Of a stretch of 44,846 nucleotides of DNA, positions 15,647 through 24,226 are shown piece by piece. Made by a program: the position numbers and the translations under genes. This DNA is from Pseudomonadota bacterium (GTDB lineage: Bacteria > Pseudomonadota > Gammaproteobacteria > Burkholderiales > Burkholderiaceae_B): positions 1 to 44,846 of the forward strand of contig JAFACG010000036.1 in the NCBI GenBank assembly GCA_023425645.1, read 5' to 3'. The notes beneath the pieces are model-generated. The model saw nothing but the letters and a program-made list of their open reading frames with translations, searched no databases and was not told the origin of the DNA. The stretch's first letter is position 1, and the number at the start of each line of letters is the position of its first letter.

Positions 15647-15660
15647 TTGATTCAGATTAA
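15647..15660. promoter_or_regulatory. Possible Fnr-type box between gph and the EAL-CBS-GGDEF gene
   Basis: TTGAT-TCAG-ATTAA, 9 of 10 arm positions of TTGAT-N4-ATCAA. It lies 117 nt before the ATG at 15778 with a -10-like TATGTT at 15680-15685, and 78 nt before gph on the other strand. It could link c-di-GMP turnover to low oxygen, but a single site in an AT-rich gap may be chance. Confidence 0.4.
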
Positions 15661-15777
15661 GTGATTACCACATGGCCGCTATGTTTGCCTGAGCTTATCC
15701 GTTAAAGTGAGTGCGCCGCATTTAGTTACATATTTGGCTTTCGGCCTTCCGTTCGGAAAGGCCGTGGGAGCGGAAGT

Positions 15778-17580
15778 ATGATGCTCGACACATTTCACCA
15801 GATTCTCAAAGAAAAACAAGTCACACCCGTCTTCCAGCCTATCGTTGACCTGCGGTCGGGTTTCATCCTGGGCTACGAGGGCCTGATCCGCGGACCGGAA
15901 CAGAGCGGCTTTCATTCGCCCCTGGCGCTGTTTGACGCAGCGCGCCAGTGCGGGCGCCTTTGGGAACTTGAAGAACTGTGCTGCCGCGAGCTGACCGCCA
16001 GCTTCACGCGCCAGGGACTGGCGGGCAAGCTGTTCCTGAATTCCAGCCCCGACATGGTGATGCGCCTGCTGGCGTCCACCCGGCAGGAACGGCGCGCGGC
16101 GCTGCCGCAACTGGCCGACATGGAATGGGACCGGGTAGTGGTCGAGCTGACTGAATCCGAGCGCACCGTCACCTACGACCACCTGAGCCAGGCTACCGAG
16201 CTGTACCGCCAGGAAGGCCTGCAGTTCGCCATCGACGACCTGGGCGAAGGTTACGCCTCGCTGCGCCTGTGGTCCGAGCTGCGGCCCGAATACGTCAAGA
16301 TCGACAAGTATTTCGTGCGCGACATCGACACCGACATGCTCAAGCAGCAACTGGTGCGTTCCATCTGCGACATCGCCAATCACGCGCAGTCCACGGTGAT
16401 CGCCGAAGGCATAGAAACCGAGGCCGAGCTGCGCACCTTGCGCCATCTGGGCGTGGCTTGCGGCCAGGGCTATCTGCTGTGCCGTCCGCAACCTTTTCCG
16501 CCGCCGCAACTGGAGCCGGCGCAGGCCGCCCTGTTCGGGCCCGCCGCAGTCCGCTCGCGGCGCTCGGCCCAGGGGCGCAATTCCATGAGCGTGCGCCGGC
16601 TGCTGCGCACGGCGCCCGCCGTCTCCGACCATACGCCCACGAACCAGGTCTACGACCTGTTCCAGAGCCATCCCGAACTGAGCGCCGTGGTCCTGCTGCG
16701 CGACGGGCGGCCCACCGGCATCCTGCGCCGCAGCCAGTTGTACGACCAGCTCGCGCGGCCCTACCACCGCGAGCTCTACGGCAACAAGCCCTGCTCGATG
16801 TTCATCGAGACCGCGCCCCTGATCGTGGATTGCGACACCAGCCTGCTGGAGCTGGGCACGCTGATGTCGCAAGGCGCGGACGATGCGCTCAGCGACGGCT
16901 TCATCATCACCTCGGACGGCGAGTACATGGGGCTGGGCTCCAGCGTGGAGCTGATGCGCGAGATCACCCAGATCCAGATCATGACCGCGCGCTACGCCAA
17001 TCCGCTGACGCAGTTGCCGGGCAATGTGCCCATCAACGAACACATCGATGCGCTGCTGCGCAGCCGCGAGAGTTTCGCGGTCTGCTACGCGGACCTGGAT
17101 CATTTCAAGCCCTACAACGACCTGTACGGCTACCGCAAGGGCGACGAGCTGCTGCGCGCCATGGCCGAGCTGTTCACGCGCCATGCCGTGCGCGATGCGG
17201 ATTTCGTGGGGCACGTGGGCGGCGACGACTTCATCCTGGTCTTCACCAGCGCGGACTGGTCGCAGCGCTGTCACGCCATCCTGCAGGAGCTGGCGCGCGA
17301 GCTGGAGCCCTTGTACCTGAGCGAGCATCTGCAGGCGGGCGGCTATCTGGCCGAGAACCGGCAGGGAATGCCCGTGTTCCACCCGCTGGTCAGCCTGTCG
17401 CTGGGCGTGGTGATGGTGGACAGGCCAGAGCTGTATTCGGGTTCGCTGATCGCCGAGCTGGCCACCTCCGCCAAGGCGCAGGCCAAGAAGATCCAGGGCA
17501 ACGCACTGTTCGTGGAGCGGCGCCATCCCGAAGACATGATCAGCCAGTCCCGTTTCAGTTGCGATACGGTGATGCAATGA
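15778..17580 (+). CDS. EAL-CBS-GGDEF cyclic-di-GMP turnover protein
   Basis: 600 residues. The EAL phosphodiesterase domain is N-terminal (about 1-245): E34 in GYEGLIRGP, Asn in LFLNSSPD, ELTESER, IDDLGEGYASL, VKIDKYFV, IAEGIETEAEL and GQGYLLCRP. Thus the metal and catalytic residues are kept, with EGL instead of EAL. A CBS pair follows (about 265-400: SVRRLLRTAP..., then MFIETAPLIVDCDTSLLELG). The C-terminal GGDEF domain has GGDDF at 481-485, probably a weak or regulatory cyclase site. No membrane segment is seen, so it is cytosolic. GGGAG stands 7 nt before the ATG, and a small hairpin lies in the leader (15743-15763). Mainly a phosphodiesterase is my inference. Confidence 0.9.
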   Translation: MMLDTFHQILKEKQVTPVFQPIVDLRSGFILGYEGLIRGPEQSGFHSPLALFDAARQCGRLWELEELCCRELTASFTRQGLAGKLFLNSSPDMVMRLLASTRQERRAALPQLADMEWDRVVVELTESERTVTYDHLSQATELYRQEGLQFAIDDLGEGYASLRLWSELRPEYVKIDKYFVRDIDTDMLKQQLVRSICDIANHAQSTVIAEGIETEAELRTLRHLGVACGQGYLLCRPQPFPPPQLEPAQAALFGPAAVRSRRSAQGRNSMSVRRLLRTAPAVSDHTPTNQVYDLFQSHPELSAVVLLRDGRPTGILRRSQLYDQLARPYHRELYGNKPCSMFIETAPLIVDCDTSLLELGTLMSQGADDALSDGFIITSDGEYMGLGSSVELMREITQIQIMTARYANPLTQLPGNVPINEHIDALLRSRESFAVCYADLDHFKPYNDLYGYRKGDELLRAMAELFTRHAVRDADFVGHVGGDDFILVFTSADWSQRCHAILQELARELEPLYLSEHLQAGGYLAENRQGMPVFHPLVSLSLGVVMVDRPELYSGSLIAELATSAKAQAKKIQGNALFVERRHPEDMISQSRFSCDTVMQ

Positions 17581-17649
17581 CCATGCGCCCGCGCGTGGGA
17601 CCGGCCGTTCGCGGCGAGCCCAGGCGGGGCTGGAAGGGCGCGGTGCGGC

Positions 17650-18345
17650 TCAGTCCTGTTCCGCCAGCGCGATCTGGGCGCGCAGGTCGGCGATGACCTG
17701 GGCATAGTCGGGCTTGCCGAAGATGGCCGAGCCGGCCACGAAGGTGTCCGCGCCGGCTGCACGGATCTGGCGGATGTTGTCCACTTTCACGCCGCCGTCG
17801 ATTTCCAGCAGGATGGGCTGGCCGCCTTGGGCCGTCCAGGCGTCGATGCGCGCGCGCGCCTGGCGCAGTTTTTCCAGCGTGCCGGGAATGAAGCTCTGTC
17901 CGCCGAAGCCGGGGTTCACGGACATCAGCAGCACGATGTCCAGCTTGTCCATGACGTAGTCCATCCAGTGCAGCGAGGTGGCCGGATTGAACACCAGGCC
18001 GGCCTTGCAGCCGTGGTCGCGGATCAGCGACAGCGTGCGGTCCACGTGGCGCGAGGCTTCCGGATGGAAGGTGATGATGTCGGCGCCGGCCTTGGCGAAG
18101 GCCGGAATCAGGGCGTCCACCGGCTCGACCATCAGGTGCACGTCGATGGGGGCGCTGGTGTGCGGCCGCAGCGCCTCGCAGATCATGGGGCCGAACGTCA
18201 GGTTGGGGACGAAGTGGTTGTCCATGACGTCGAAGTGGATCCAGTCGGCGCCGGCGGCGACGACGTTGCGCACTTCTTCGCCCAGGCGGGCGAAATCGGC
18301 AGACAGGAGGCTGGGGGCGATGCGGGTGGAGCTGGCTTGGGACAT
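17650..18345 (-). CDS. rpe: Ribulose-phosphate 3-epimerase
   Basis: 231 residues, TIM barrel. It interconverts ribulose 5-phosphate and xylulose 5-phosphate. Motifs: [35 protein letters not shown] with the metal-binding His and Asp, [22 protein letters not shown] and [11 protein letters not shown]. It is divergent from apaG and convergent with the EAL-CBS-GGDEF gene. There is no Shine-Dalgarno before the ATG at 18345, but the homologous N-terminus makes the start likely. Confidence 0.96.
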   Translation of the reverse strand: MSQASSTRIAPSLLSADFARLGEEVRNVVAAGADWIHFDVMDNHFVPNLTFGPMICEALRPHTSAPIDVHLMVEPVDALIPAFAKAGADIITFHPEASRHVDRTLSLIRDHGCKAGLVFNPATSLHWMDYVMDKLDIVLLMSVNPGFGGQSFIPGTLEKLRQARARIDAWTAQGGQPILLEIDGGVKVDNIRQIRAAGADTFVAGSAIFGKPDYAQVIADLRAQIALAEQD

Positions 18346-18462
18346 AATAGGAGTGGTAAAGATTAGACATCACGTAAAACGTGTGCGTATGTCATTATTG
18401 CAGTTTCAAGCGGGCTCGTCTGCCGCGCCCCGCATTTGTACAGCCGTAAATTGGAAGCCATC

Positions 18463-18837
18463 ATGAAGCCTGACGATATTGAGGTGCGCGTGACGCCCCA
18501 GTACCTGCCTGAGCAATCCGAACCCGACAGCAACCAGTATGTGTTTGCCTACACCGTGCGGATCACCAACCATGGGCAGCAGTCGGCGCAGATCATCAGT
18601 CGTCACTGGGTGATCACCGATGAGAACCAGCAGGTCCAGGAAGTGCGCGGCCTGGGCGTGGTGGGCCAGCAGCCGGTGCTGGCGCCGGGCGAATCCTTCG
18701 AATACACCAGCGGCTGCCCCTTGCACACCCCTATCGGAACCATGCGCGGCAGCTACCAGTGCGTCGGCGAGAACGGCGTTCCCTTCGAGGTCCCCATCGA
18801 GGAGTTCGTGCTGGCCTCTCCCCGTACCCTGCATTAA
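18463..18837 (+). CDS. apaG: ApaG domain protein (Co2+/Mg2+ efflux-associated)
   Basis: 124 residues, the usual ApaG length. It is a single FN3-like beta-sandwich with FAYTVRITNHGQQSAQIISRHWVITDENQQVQEVRGLGVVG and GTMRGSYQCVGENG, both diagnostic. The ATG at 18463 has GGAAG 7 nt upstream; an earlier in-frame ATG-like start lies outside the conserved region. Its molecular role is poorly known. It precedes mltA by 31 nt, and the two are probably cotranscribed. Confidence 0.94.
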   Translation: MKPDDIEVRVTPQYLPEQSEPDSNQYVFAYTVRITNHGQQSAQIISRHWVITDENQQVQEVRGLGVVGQQPVLAPGESFEYTSGCPLHTPIGTMRGSYQCVGENGVPFEVPIEEFVLASPRTLH

Positions 18838-18868
18838 GGCTCTCCTCCCCCGCATTATGGCTCCATCC

Positions 18869-20152
18869 ATGAAGATCGCTTATTGCCTGCCGGTGCTGCT
18901 GGCGCTGGCCGCCTGTTCCACGGCCCCCGTCGAGCACGGGGCCGCTCCCGAGGCCCCGTCCGATACCGGCGACATCGCCTTGCAGCCCCTGCGCGTGCCC
19001 GCGCTCTCGGCGCTGCCTGAAACCCCGGCGCGCGCGCTGGCCGGAAAATACCAGGCCGTGAACTGGTCCGCCCTGCCGGGCTGGCAGGCCGACACGCTGG
19101 ACCATGTCTGGAAGGGCTTCATCAACAACTGCAAGGGCCTGATGCGTCCGGTCAGCGGTTCGCTGGCCATGCCGGCGCGCGCCAATCCGCGCGCCTGGCA
19201 GCCGGTCTGCCAGGCCGCGGCGTCCGCCGGGCTGGATGCGAACAGCCGCGATACGGCCGCCATACGCCAGTTTCTGCAGCAGCAGCTCCAGCCCTGGCGC
19301 CTGCTGACCAGCGACGGGCAGGTCGCGCAGAACACCGTCACCGGCTATTACGAACCCCTGCTCAAGGCTTCGCGCTCGCGCAGCGGGCAATATCAATGGC
19401 CCCTGTTCGCCGCGCCGGATGACTTGCTGACCATAGACCTGGGCGGCCTGTATCCGGAGCTGGCCGGCAAGCGCGTGCGTGGCAAGCAGGTGGGCAAGCG
19501 CATCGTGCCTTACGACACACGTGAACAGATCGTGGCCAATCCGGACCGCCAGCCGCCGGTGATCGTCTACGCCGAGGATCCGGTGGAAGGCTTCTTCCTG
19601 CAGATCCAGGGCTCGGGCCGCGCCTTGCTGCCCGACGGCAGCGCCGTGCGCCTGGCCTATGCGGATCACAATGGCCGTCCCTACGCCTCCGTGGGCCAGT
19701 GGCTGGCCAAGCAGGGCGAGATGCCGCTGGCGCAGACGTCCATGCAGAACATCAAGGCCTGGGCGCAGCGCAATCCGCAGCGCGTGCAGGAGATGATGAA
19801 CGTCAATACCGCCATGGTGTTCTTCAAGGAAGAGCGCATCGTGGACCCGGAACTGGGGCCCAAGGGCGCCTACGGCATACCGCTGATCGGGGAACGCTCC
19901 GTGGCCATCGATCCGACCTTCGTGCCGCTGGGCACGCCGGTATTCCTGGCCACCACGCATCCCGGTTCGGGCCAGCCCCTGCAGCGCCTGGTGTTCGCCC
20001 AGGACACCGGCGCCGCCATCAAGGGCGCGGCGCGCACCGACTTCTATTGGGGCACGGGCGATCAGGCCGGCGCCCTGGCCGGGCGCATGAAGCAGAAGGG
20101 TGAAATGTGGCTGCTCTGGCCACGCAACGCAGGAGCTCCGAGCGCGCGATGA
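18869..20152 (+). CDS. mltA: Membrane-bound lytic murein transglycosylase A (lipoprotein)
   Basis: 427 residues from the ATG at 18869. Residues 1-16 are a lipoprotein signal with lipobox LALAAC (Cys16 lipidated). The MltA barrel runs from about 120 (TGYYEPLLKASRSRSGQYQWPL) to the 3D domain at the C-terminus (VFAQDTGAAIKGAARTDFYWG), which holds the catalytic aspartate. It cleaves peptidoglycan with 1,6-anhydro product formation at the outer membrane. An ATG at 18857 is an alternative start; neither has a good ribosome site. The stop overlaps the next gene (ATGA). Confidence 0.94.
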   Translation: MKIAYCLPVLLALAACSTAPVEHGAAPEAPSDTGDIALQPLRVPALSALPETPARALAGKYQAVNWSALPGWQADTLDHVWKGFINNCKGLMRPVSGSLAMPARANPRAWQPVCQAAASAGLDANSRDTAAIRQFLQQQLQPWRLLTSDGQVAQNTVTGYYEPLLKASRSRSGQYQWPLFAAPDDLLTIDLGGLYPELAGKRVRGKQVGKRIVPYDTREQIVANPDRQPPVIVYAEDPVEGFFLQIQGSGRALLPDGSAVRLAYADHNGRPYASVGQWLAKQGEMPLAQTSMQNIKAWAQRNPQRVQEMMNVNTAMVFFKEERIVDPELGPKGAYGIPLIGERSVAIDPTFVPLGTPVFLATTHPGSGQPLQRLVFAQDTGAAIKGAARTDFYWGTGDQAGALAGRMKQKGEMWLLWPRNAGAPSAR

Positions 20153-21342
20153 AAAACGAACGAATTCTGGTGTGCGGGGGCGGGCTGGCCGGCATGGCCT
20201 GCGCCCTGGGCCTGCGCAAGGCGGGCTTCGACGTCACGATCCTGGCGCCGGCCTACAAGGCCATGGAGCTGGCGCCGGGGCAGTATCATCCGCGCGTCTA
20301 CGCCTTGTCGGCCGCGAGCCAGCGTTTCCTGACGCAGCTGGGCGTGTGGAACCTGATGCCGGCCGAACGCATCGAACCCGTACAGGGCATGGAAGTCCAT
20401 GGCGATGCGGGCGGCTGCGTCAATCTGCACGCCTGGCAGGATGCGCAGGATTGCCTGGCCTGGATTCTGGAGTCCGGCGAGATGGAGCGAGCCTTGCGTC
20501 AGGCCCTGCAGGTGTTCGGCGTGCCCTGGATCGAGGATCGCTTCGAGCAGTTGGAGCCGGGCGCCGTGATCACCGCCGGCCGGCAGCGTCTGCAGGCCGA
20601 CCTGATCGTGGGGGCCGACGGCGCCCGTTCGCCCTTGCGGGCGGCGGCCGGCATCGAGCACCAGGGCCGCGAATATGGCGACCTGGGCCTGGTCGCCCAC
20701 TTGAACGCCGAACGCCCGCACCAGCAGGTGGCCGTGCAGTGGTTCACCGGCGACTCCATCCTGGCGCTGCTGCCCATGCCCGACGTGGACGGCCGGCCGC
20801 AGGTGTCCATGGTCTGGTCCGTGTCGCGGACGCAGGCCGAGCGCGTCCTGGCCCTGAAGGGGCAGGAGCAGGCGCAGTATCTGCAGGCCAGCCTGCGCGC
20901 CATGACGGGCGCACGCCTGGGCGAGCTGAGCCTGCGCAGTCCCGTGCACGGCTTCCCGCTGACGTTCGAGCGCAGCGGCATGGTCGCGCCGGGCGTGGCG
21001 CTGGTGGGCGATGCCGCCCACCGCGTGCACCCGCTGGCCGGGCAGGGCCTGAACCTGGGGCTGGGCGACATCGAGGCCCTGATCCAGACGCTGTCCTCGC
21101 GCAGCCCGCAGAGCTCGGTGGGGGACATCCGCGTGCTGAACCGCTACAAGCGCGCGCGCGCCGAACCCATCGCGGCCATGCGGGCGGCCACCGACGGCCT
21201 GTACCGCCTGTTCGCCGCGTCGGGCGCGCCGGCTTCGCTGGTGCGCAATGCAGGCATGCAGCTGGTGGATCGCCTGCCATGGGTGAAGCGGCGTATCATT
21301 GCGCATGCGGCCGGGGTCGCGCCTGGTTCCCTGTTGTTCTGA
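20149..21342 (+). CDS. UbiH/UbiF/COQ6-family FAD monooxygenase
   Basis: 397 residues from the ATG at 20149, which overlaps the mltA stop. FAD-binding CGGGLAGMACALGLRKAG lies at the N-terminus, a second flavin motif GADGARSPLR is central, and GDAAHRVHPLAGQGLNLGLGD is the third. These define the UbiH/UbiI/UbiF family that hydroxylates the ubiquinone ring with O2. Which ring position it acts on cannot be told from sequence. The same chromosome therefore carries both an O2-dependent and the O2-independent (UbiUV) route. Confidence 0.9.
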   Translation: MKNERILVCGGGLAGMACALGLRKAGFDVTILAPAYKAMELAPGQYHPRVYALSAASQRFLTQLGVWNLMPAERIEPVQGMEVHGDAGGCVNLHAWQDAQDCLAWILESGEMERALRQALQVFGVPWIEDRFEQLEPGAVITAGRQRLQADLIVGADGARSPLRAAAGIEHQGREYGDLGLVAHLNAERPHQQVAVQWFTGDSILALLPMPDVDGRPQVSMVWSVSRTQAERVLALKGQEQAQYLQASLRAMTGARLGELSLRSPVHGFPLTFERSGMVAPGVALVGDAAHRVHPLAGQGLNLGLGDIEALIQTLSSRSPQSSVGDIRVLNRYKRARAEPIAAMRAATDGLYRLFAASGAPASLVRNAGMQLVDRLPWVKRRIIAHAAGVAPGSLLF

Positions 21343-21383
21343 TGGCGCTGGGCGCCGGGCTGCCATGTAAAGGAAGCTGTTCC

Positions 21384-22115
21384 ATGTATAAACAAGTTCG
21401 AACTGTATTGGCCGTTGCGCTGCTGTCCGCGGCCGGCCTGGTCCAGGCCGCCGGCGCGCCCTCGGCGGCCCGCTTCGAGGCCACCCGCAAGGCGTTCGAG
21501 TCCGCCTTTCCCGGCGTGCAGGTGGACGCCATCCGCGCCACGCCCTATCCCAATCTGCTGGAAGTACAGGTTGGCGGCACCTTGCTGTACACCGACGAGC
21601 AGGCCAGCTTCGTGCTGCAGGGCGCCTTGCTGGACAGCAAGACCCGCGTGGACCTGACCGAGCAGCGCATGCAGGAACTGAACAAGATTTCACTGGATTC
21701 CCTGCCGCTGGACAAGGCCATCAAGCTGGTCAAGGGCGACGGCAGCCGCCGCATGGTGGTCTTCGAAGATCCCAATTGCGGCTACTGCAAGCGGCTGCAC
21801 GCCACCTTGCAGGACATCGACAACGTCACCGTCTACAGCCTGATGTTTCCCATTCTGGGGCCGGACAGCCGGCGCAAGGCGGAAGATATCTGGTGCGCCA
21901 AGAATCCCGCCCAGACCTTGACGGCCTGGATGGGCAAGGGCGCTCGGCCCGAGAACGCATCCTGCGATCATCCCCTGGACCAGTTGCTGGCCGTGGGCCG
22001 GCAATTGCGCATCCAGGGTACGCCCGCCATCTATTTCGCCGATGGCACGCGCGCCGACGGCTGGCTGCCCGCCGACCAGCTGCAGGCGCGCCTGGAGGCT
22101 GCCGCCGCGAAGTAA
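21384..22115 (+). CDS. dsbC: Periplasmic thiol:disulfide isomerase DsbC
   Basis: 243 residues. A signal peptide (about 1-22, ending LVQAA), a short N-terminal dimerisation domain, a linker helix and a thioredoxin-like domain with CGYC at 132-135 (EDPNCGYCKRLH) and cis-Pro loop IQGTPAIYF. It corrects wrong disulfides in the periplasm. AGGAAG lies 9 nt before the ATG. A terminator follows at 22144. It is downstream of the ubiH-like gene by 41 nt. Confidence 0.94.
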   Translation: MYKQVRTVLAVALLSAAGLVQAAGAPSAARFEATRKAFESAFPGVQVDAIRATPYPNLLEVQVGGTLLYTDEQASFVLQGALLDSKTRVDLTEQRMQELNKISLDSLPLDKAIKLVKGDGSRRMVVFEDPNCGYCKRLHATLQDIDNVTVYSLMFPILGPDSRRKAEDIWCAKNPAQTLTAWMGKGARPENASCDHPLDQLLAVGRQLRIQGTPAIYFADGTRADGWLPADQLQARLEAAAAK

Positions 22116-22143
22116 GCGTTTCCTCTAGCGCTTGATGTAGAGC

Positions 22144-22168
22144 AACCCGCCATATGGCGGGTTTTTTT
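22144..22168 (+). terminator. Rho-independent terminator after dsbC
   Basis: An 8-bp stem AACCCGCC / GGCGGGTT with loop ATAT, followed by a run of T. It ends the apaG-mltA-ubiH-dsbC transcript. Confidence 0.93.
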
Positions 22169-22433
22169 ATGCTTAAATGCTATGAAAACTATAAGTGTTT
22201 TTTAGTAGCACTTGTTAAAGCAATTCCGGTCATGCAAACGCATTCTTGTCATGCAATTTGTTTGGTAGGGACATGATTTCCAAGACAAAAGATTTCAAAC
22301 GCCACAATTTGACGATTCTTGACTTTTTACTGCGTATTGTTGAAGTGATAATCGGAACTGTTGAAAGAAAAACAGTTGTCCGTCCACAGTTGTGACGAGG
22401 GCGGCGCAATAAGTATTTGAATAGTAGGCGCCT
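22169..22433. other. AT-rich upstream region with repeats, before the wHTH-EAL gene
   Basis: No gene. It is distinctly AT-richer than its flanks. GTCATGCAA occurs twice as a direct repeat 20 bp apart (22229-22237 and 22249-22257), about two helical turns. An inverted repeat AACTGTT / AACAGTT sits at 22356-22362 and 22371-22377. TTGACG and TTGACT occur near 22308-22325, but no well-spaced -10 was found. The phased direct repeat could be an OmpR/PhoB-type operator for the adjacent wHTH protein; this is inference. Confidence 0.5.
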
Positions 22434-24056
22434 ATGGAACATGCACACTGCGTGTTGGTTGTTTTGGAGGATGGTGAAAGTCTGCAGTCCTGGCAGGAAC
22501 AGCTTTCGCTTTTTGGCGCCAAGACAACCGTACTGGGGTCGCTGGACATGGTGGCGGACGCGTGTCGCACCGCGCAGGCAGACCTCCTCCTTTTTCCTGT
22601 CGAGATCGGCTATGTCCCTTTGATGGTTGCCAAGCTGCGCAACGATTTCGAGGCTTTGGGCATCGTGGCCATGCACGAGGACCTGTCGGCCAGCCTGCGC
22701 GTGCAGTTGCTGCTGACCGGGGCGGATGCCTGCGTGCCGGCCGACGTCGACGTGCCCGAGCTCATGGCCTGGTGCCATGCCGTGCGTCGCCGGCTGCTGC
22801 ACGTGCCGGCGGGCGAGCCGGCCGGCGCGGCCCCCGATGGCCATGGCCAGCCCGAACCCGAGGAATGGGTTCTGCGCGACAAGGGGTGGACGCTGGTCTC
22901 GCCCCAGGGCGTCAGTCTTGAGCTGACGCACAGCGAGCGCCAGTTGATGGACGCCTTCGTGCGCCACGCGGACGCCCGTTTCAGCCGCGAGGATCTGATG
23001 CGCGACAAGGGCATTGCGGCCGGCGACAGCCGCGCCGTGGATTCGCTGATCAGCCGGCTGCGCCGCAAGGCTTCGCAGGCCGGGGTGGCGCTGCCCATCA
23101 AATCCGTGCATGGCTGGGGTTATACCTTCACCGGCAAGCTGGTCGCGCATCTGGAGCCGCATGAGCAGGAAGTCATGGAATTCCAGCCGTTTCGCGAGGA
23201 GCCCGTGCTGGAGCACGCCATTCCCGCCGAGCTGCTGCGCGCCGTGGAGTCCCTGGATGTGCTTGATCCGCGCACCACGCAAGCCTTGTCGTTCTGCTAT
23301 CAGCTGCGCGTGGCGGCCGGCTCGGGCCAGTACAGCGGCGTGGACGCCCAGGTCTTCTGGACCGCGCCCGGCGGCCGGCGCCTGGGCGCCGACCGCCTCC
23401 TGCAGCACATCACGGACCTGGACCGCCGCCAGGCCTTGTGCGAATGGATGATGCAGACCTTGATGAGCGACGTGCGCCGCTGGTGGCAGGAGTATTCCCT
23501 GCGGGCCAGCCATATCGGCATCAAGCTGCCCGCGGAAATGCTGGAGCATTGCTACAAGCGACTGCCCAGCCTGCTGCGCCAGTTCGAGCTGGACCCGGCC
23601 AGCATCGAGCTGGATGTGTTCAGCGACAATATGCTGGGGGACTTCCCCAAGCTGGTGCCGAGCCTGGAGTATCTGCGCGTGAGCGGGGTGCAAGTATGGC
23701 TGAGCAGCGCGGACATCGAAAATCACCATTTGAGCCGCCTGCGCGAGTGGCCCATACGCGGCATCAAGCTCGAGCCGCAGGTGATCAAGCGGGCCTGCGC
23801 GGAGCCGACCTTCAAGGCCTTGCTGGAGACGGCTTGCCATCTGATCAATGAATTGGGGCTGGAAGTGGTGGTCAAGGGCGTGGACACGCTGGAGCAGCGC
23901 GACCTCGCACTGAGCCTGGAGCTCAGCCATTACCAGGGCCAGCTTACGTCCGAGCTGATGTCCGAGGACGGCTTCCTGCTCACCTTGGCCAGCAGCGAGC
24001 CGGCCTTCAGCAGCAATAATGAAAATCCGCGCCGCCTGACCGGAGCCGGTCACTGA
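22434..24056 (+). CDS. Winged-helix (OmpR/PhoB-type) regulator with receiver-like and degenerate EAL domains
   Basis: 540 residues in three parts. Residues 1-120 look like a response-regulator receiver, but the phosphoacceptor position is Pro55 (LLLFPVEIG). Residues 143-235 are an OmpR/PhoB-type winged helix (LTHSERQLMDAFVRH, SRAVDSLISRLRRKA, SVHGWGYTF). Residues ~275-525 resemble an EAL domain with lost catalytic sites: VDAQVFW for the EAL motif, LSSADIENHHL for DDFGTGYSSL, and VKGVDT for AEGVET. So it probably binds DNA and may sense c-di-GMP rather than cleave it. No partner histidine kinase is adjacent. A chemoreceptor gene follows after a strong hairpin. I recognise the parts, not a named family. 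Confidence 0.85.
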   Translation: MEHAHCVLVVLEDGESLQSWQEQLSLFGAKTTVLGSLDMVADACRTAQADLLLFPVEIGYVPLMVAKLRNDFEALGIVAMHEDLSASLRVQLLLTGADACVPADVDVPELMAWCHAVRRRLLHVPAGEPAGAAPDGHGQPEPEEWVLRDKGWTLVSPQGVSLELTHSERQLMDAFVRHADARFSREDLMRDKGIAAGDSRAVDSLISRLRRKASQAGVALPIKSVHGWGYTFTGKLVAHLEPHEQEVMEFQPFREEPVLEHAIPAELLRAVESLDVLDPRTTQALSFCYQLRVAAGSGQYSGVDAQVFWTAPGGRRLGADRLLQHITDLDRRQALCEWMMQTLMSDVRRWWQEYSLRASHIGIKLPAEMLEHCYKRLPSLLRQFELDPASIELDVFSDNMLGDFPKLVPSLEYLRVSGVQVWLSSADIENHHLSRLREWPIRGIKLEPQVIKRACAEPTFKALLETACHLINELGLEVVVKGVDTLEQRDLALSLELSHYQGQLTSELMSEDGFLLTLASSEPAFSSNNENPRRLTGAGH

Positions 24057-24147
24057 TGGAATTTGGCATTTTCACGTTTGCTACATGTAACATCGGTTAA
24101 ATATTGGCATTTCACGCCGTTACCCAGTCTGTTCGATGAGTCTTGCT

Positions 24148-24181
24148 CACAGGCCGGCCGTGTAAACACGGCCGGCCTGTG
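24148..24181 (+). terminator. Strong hairpin, probable terminator between the regulator and chemoreceptor genes
   Basis: A perfect inverted repeat of 16 bp (24148-24163 with 24166-24181; core GGCCGGCC) and a tiny loop. It is 91 nt after the regulator stop and 45 nt before the chemoreceptor start. No immediate T-run follows (first at 24193), so it may act as a weak or bidirectional terminator or an insulating structure. Confidence 0.65.
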
Positions 24182-24226
24182 CGTGCGTAGGGGCTTGTTC
24201 TTTTCCGTGCGGGGATGGGGTGTGTG

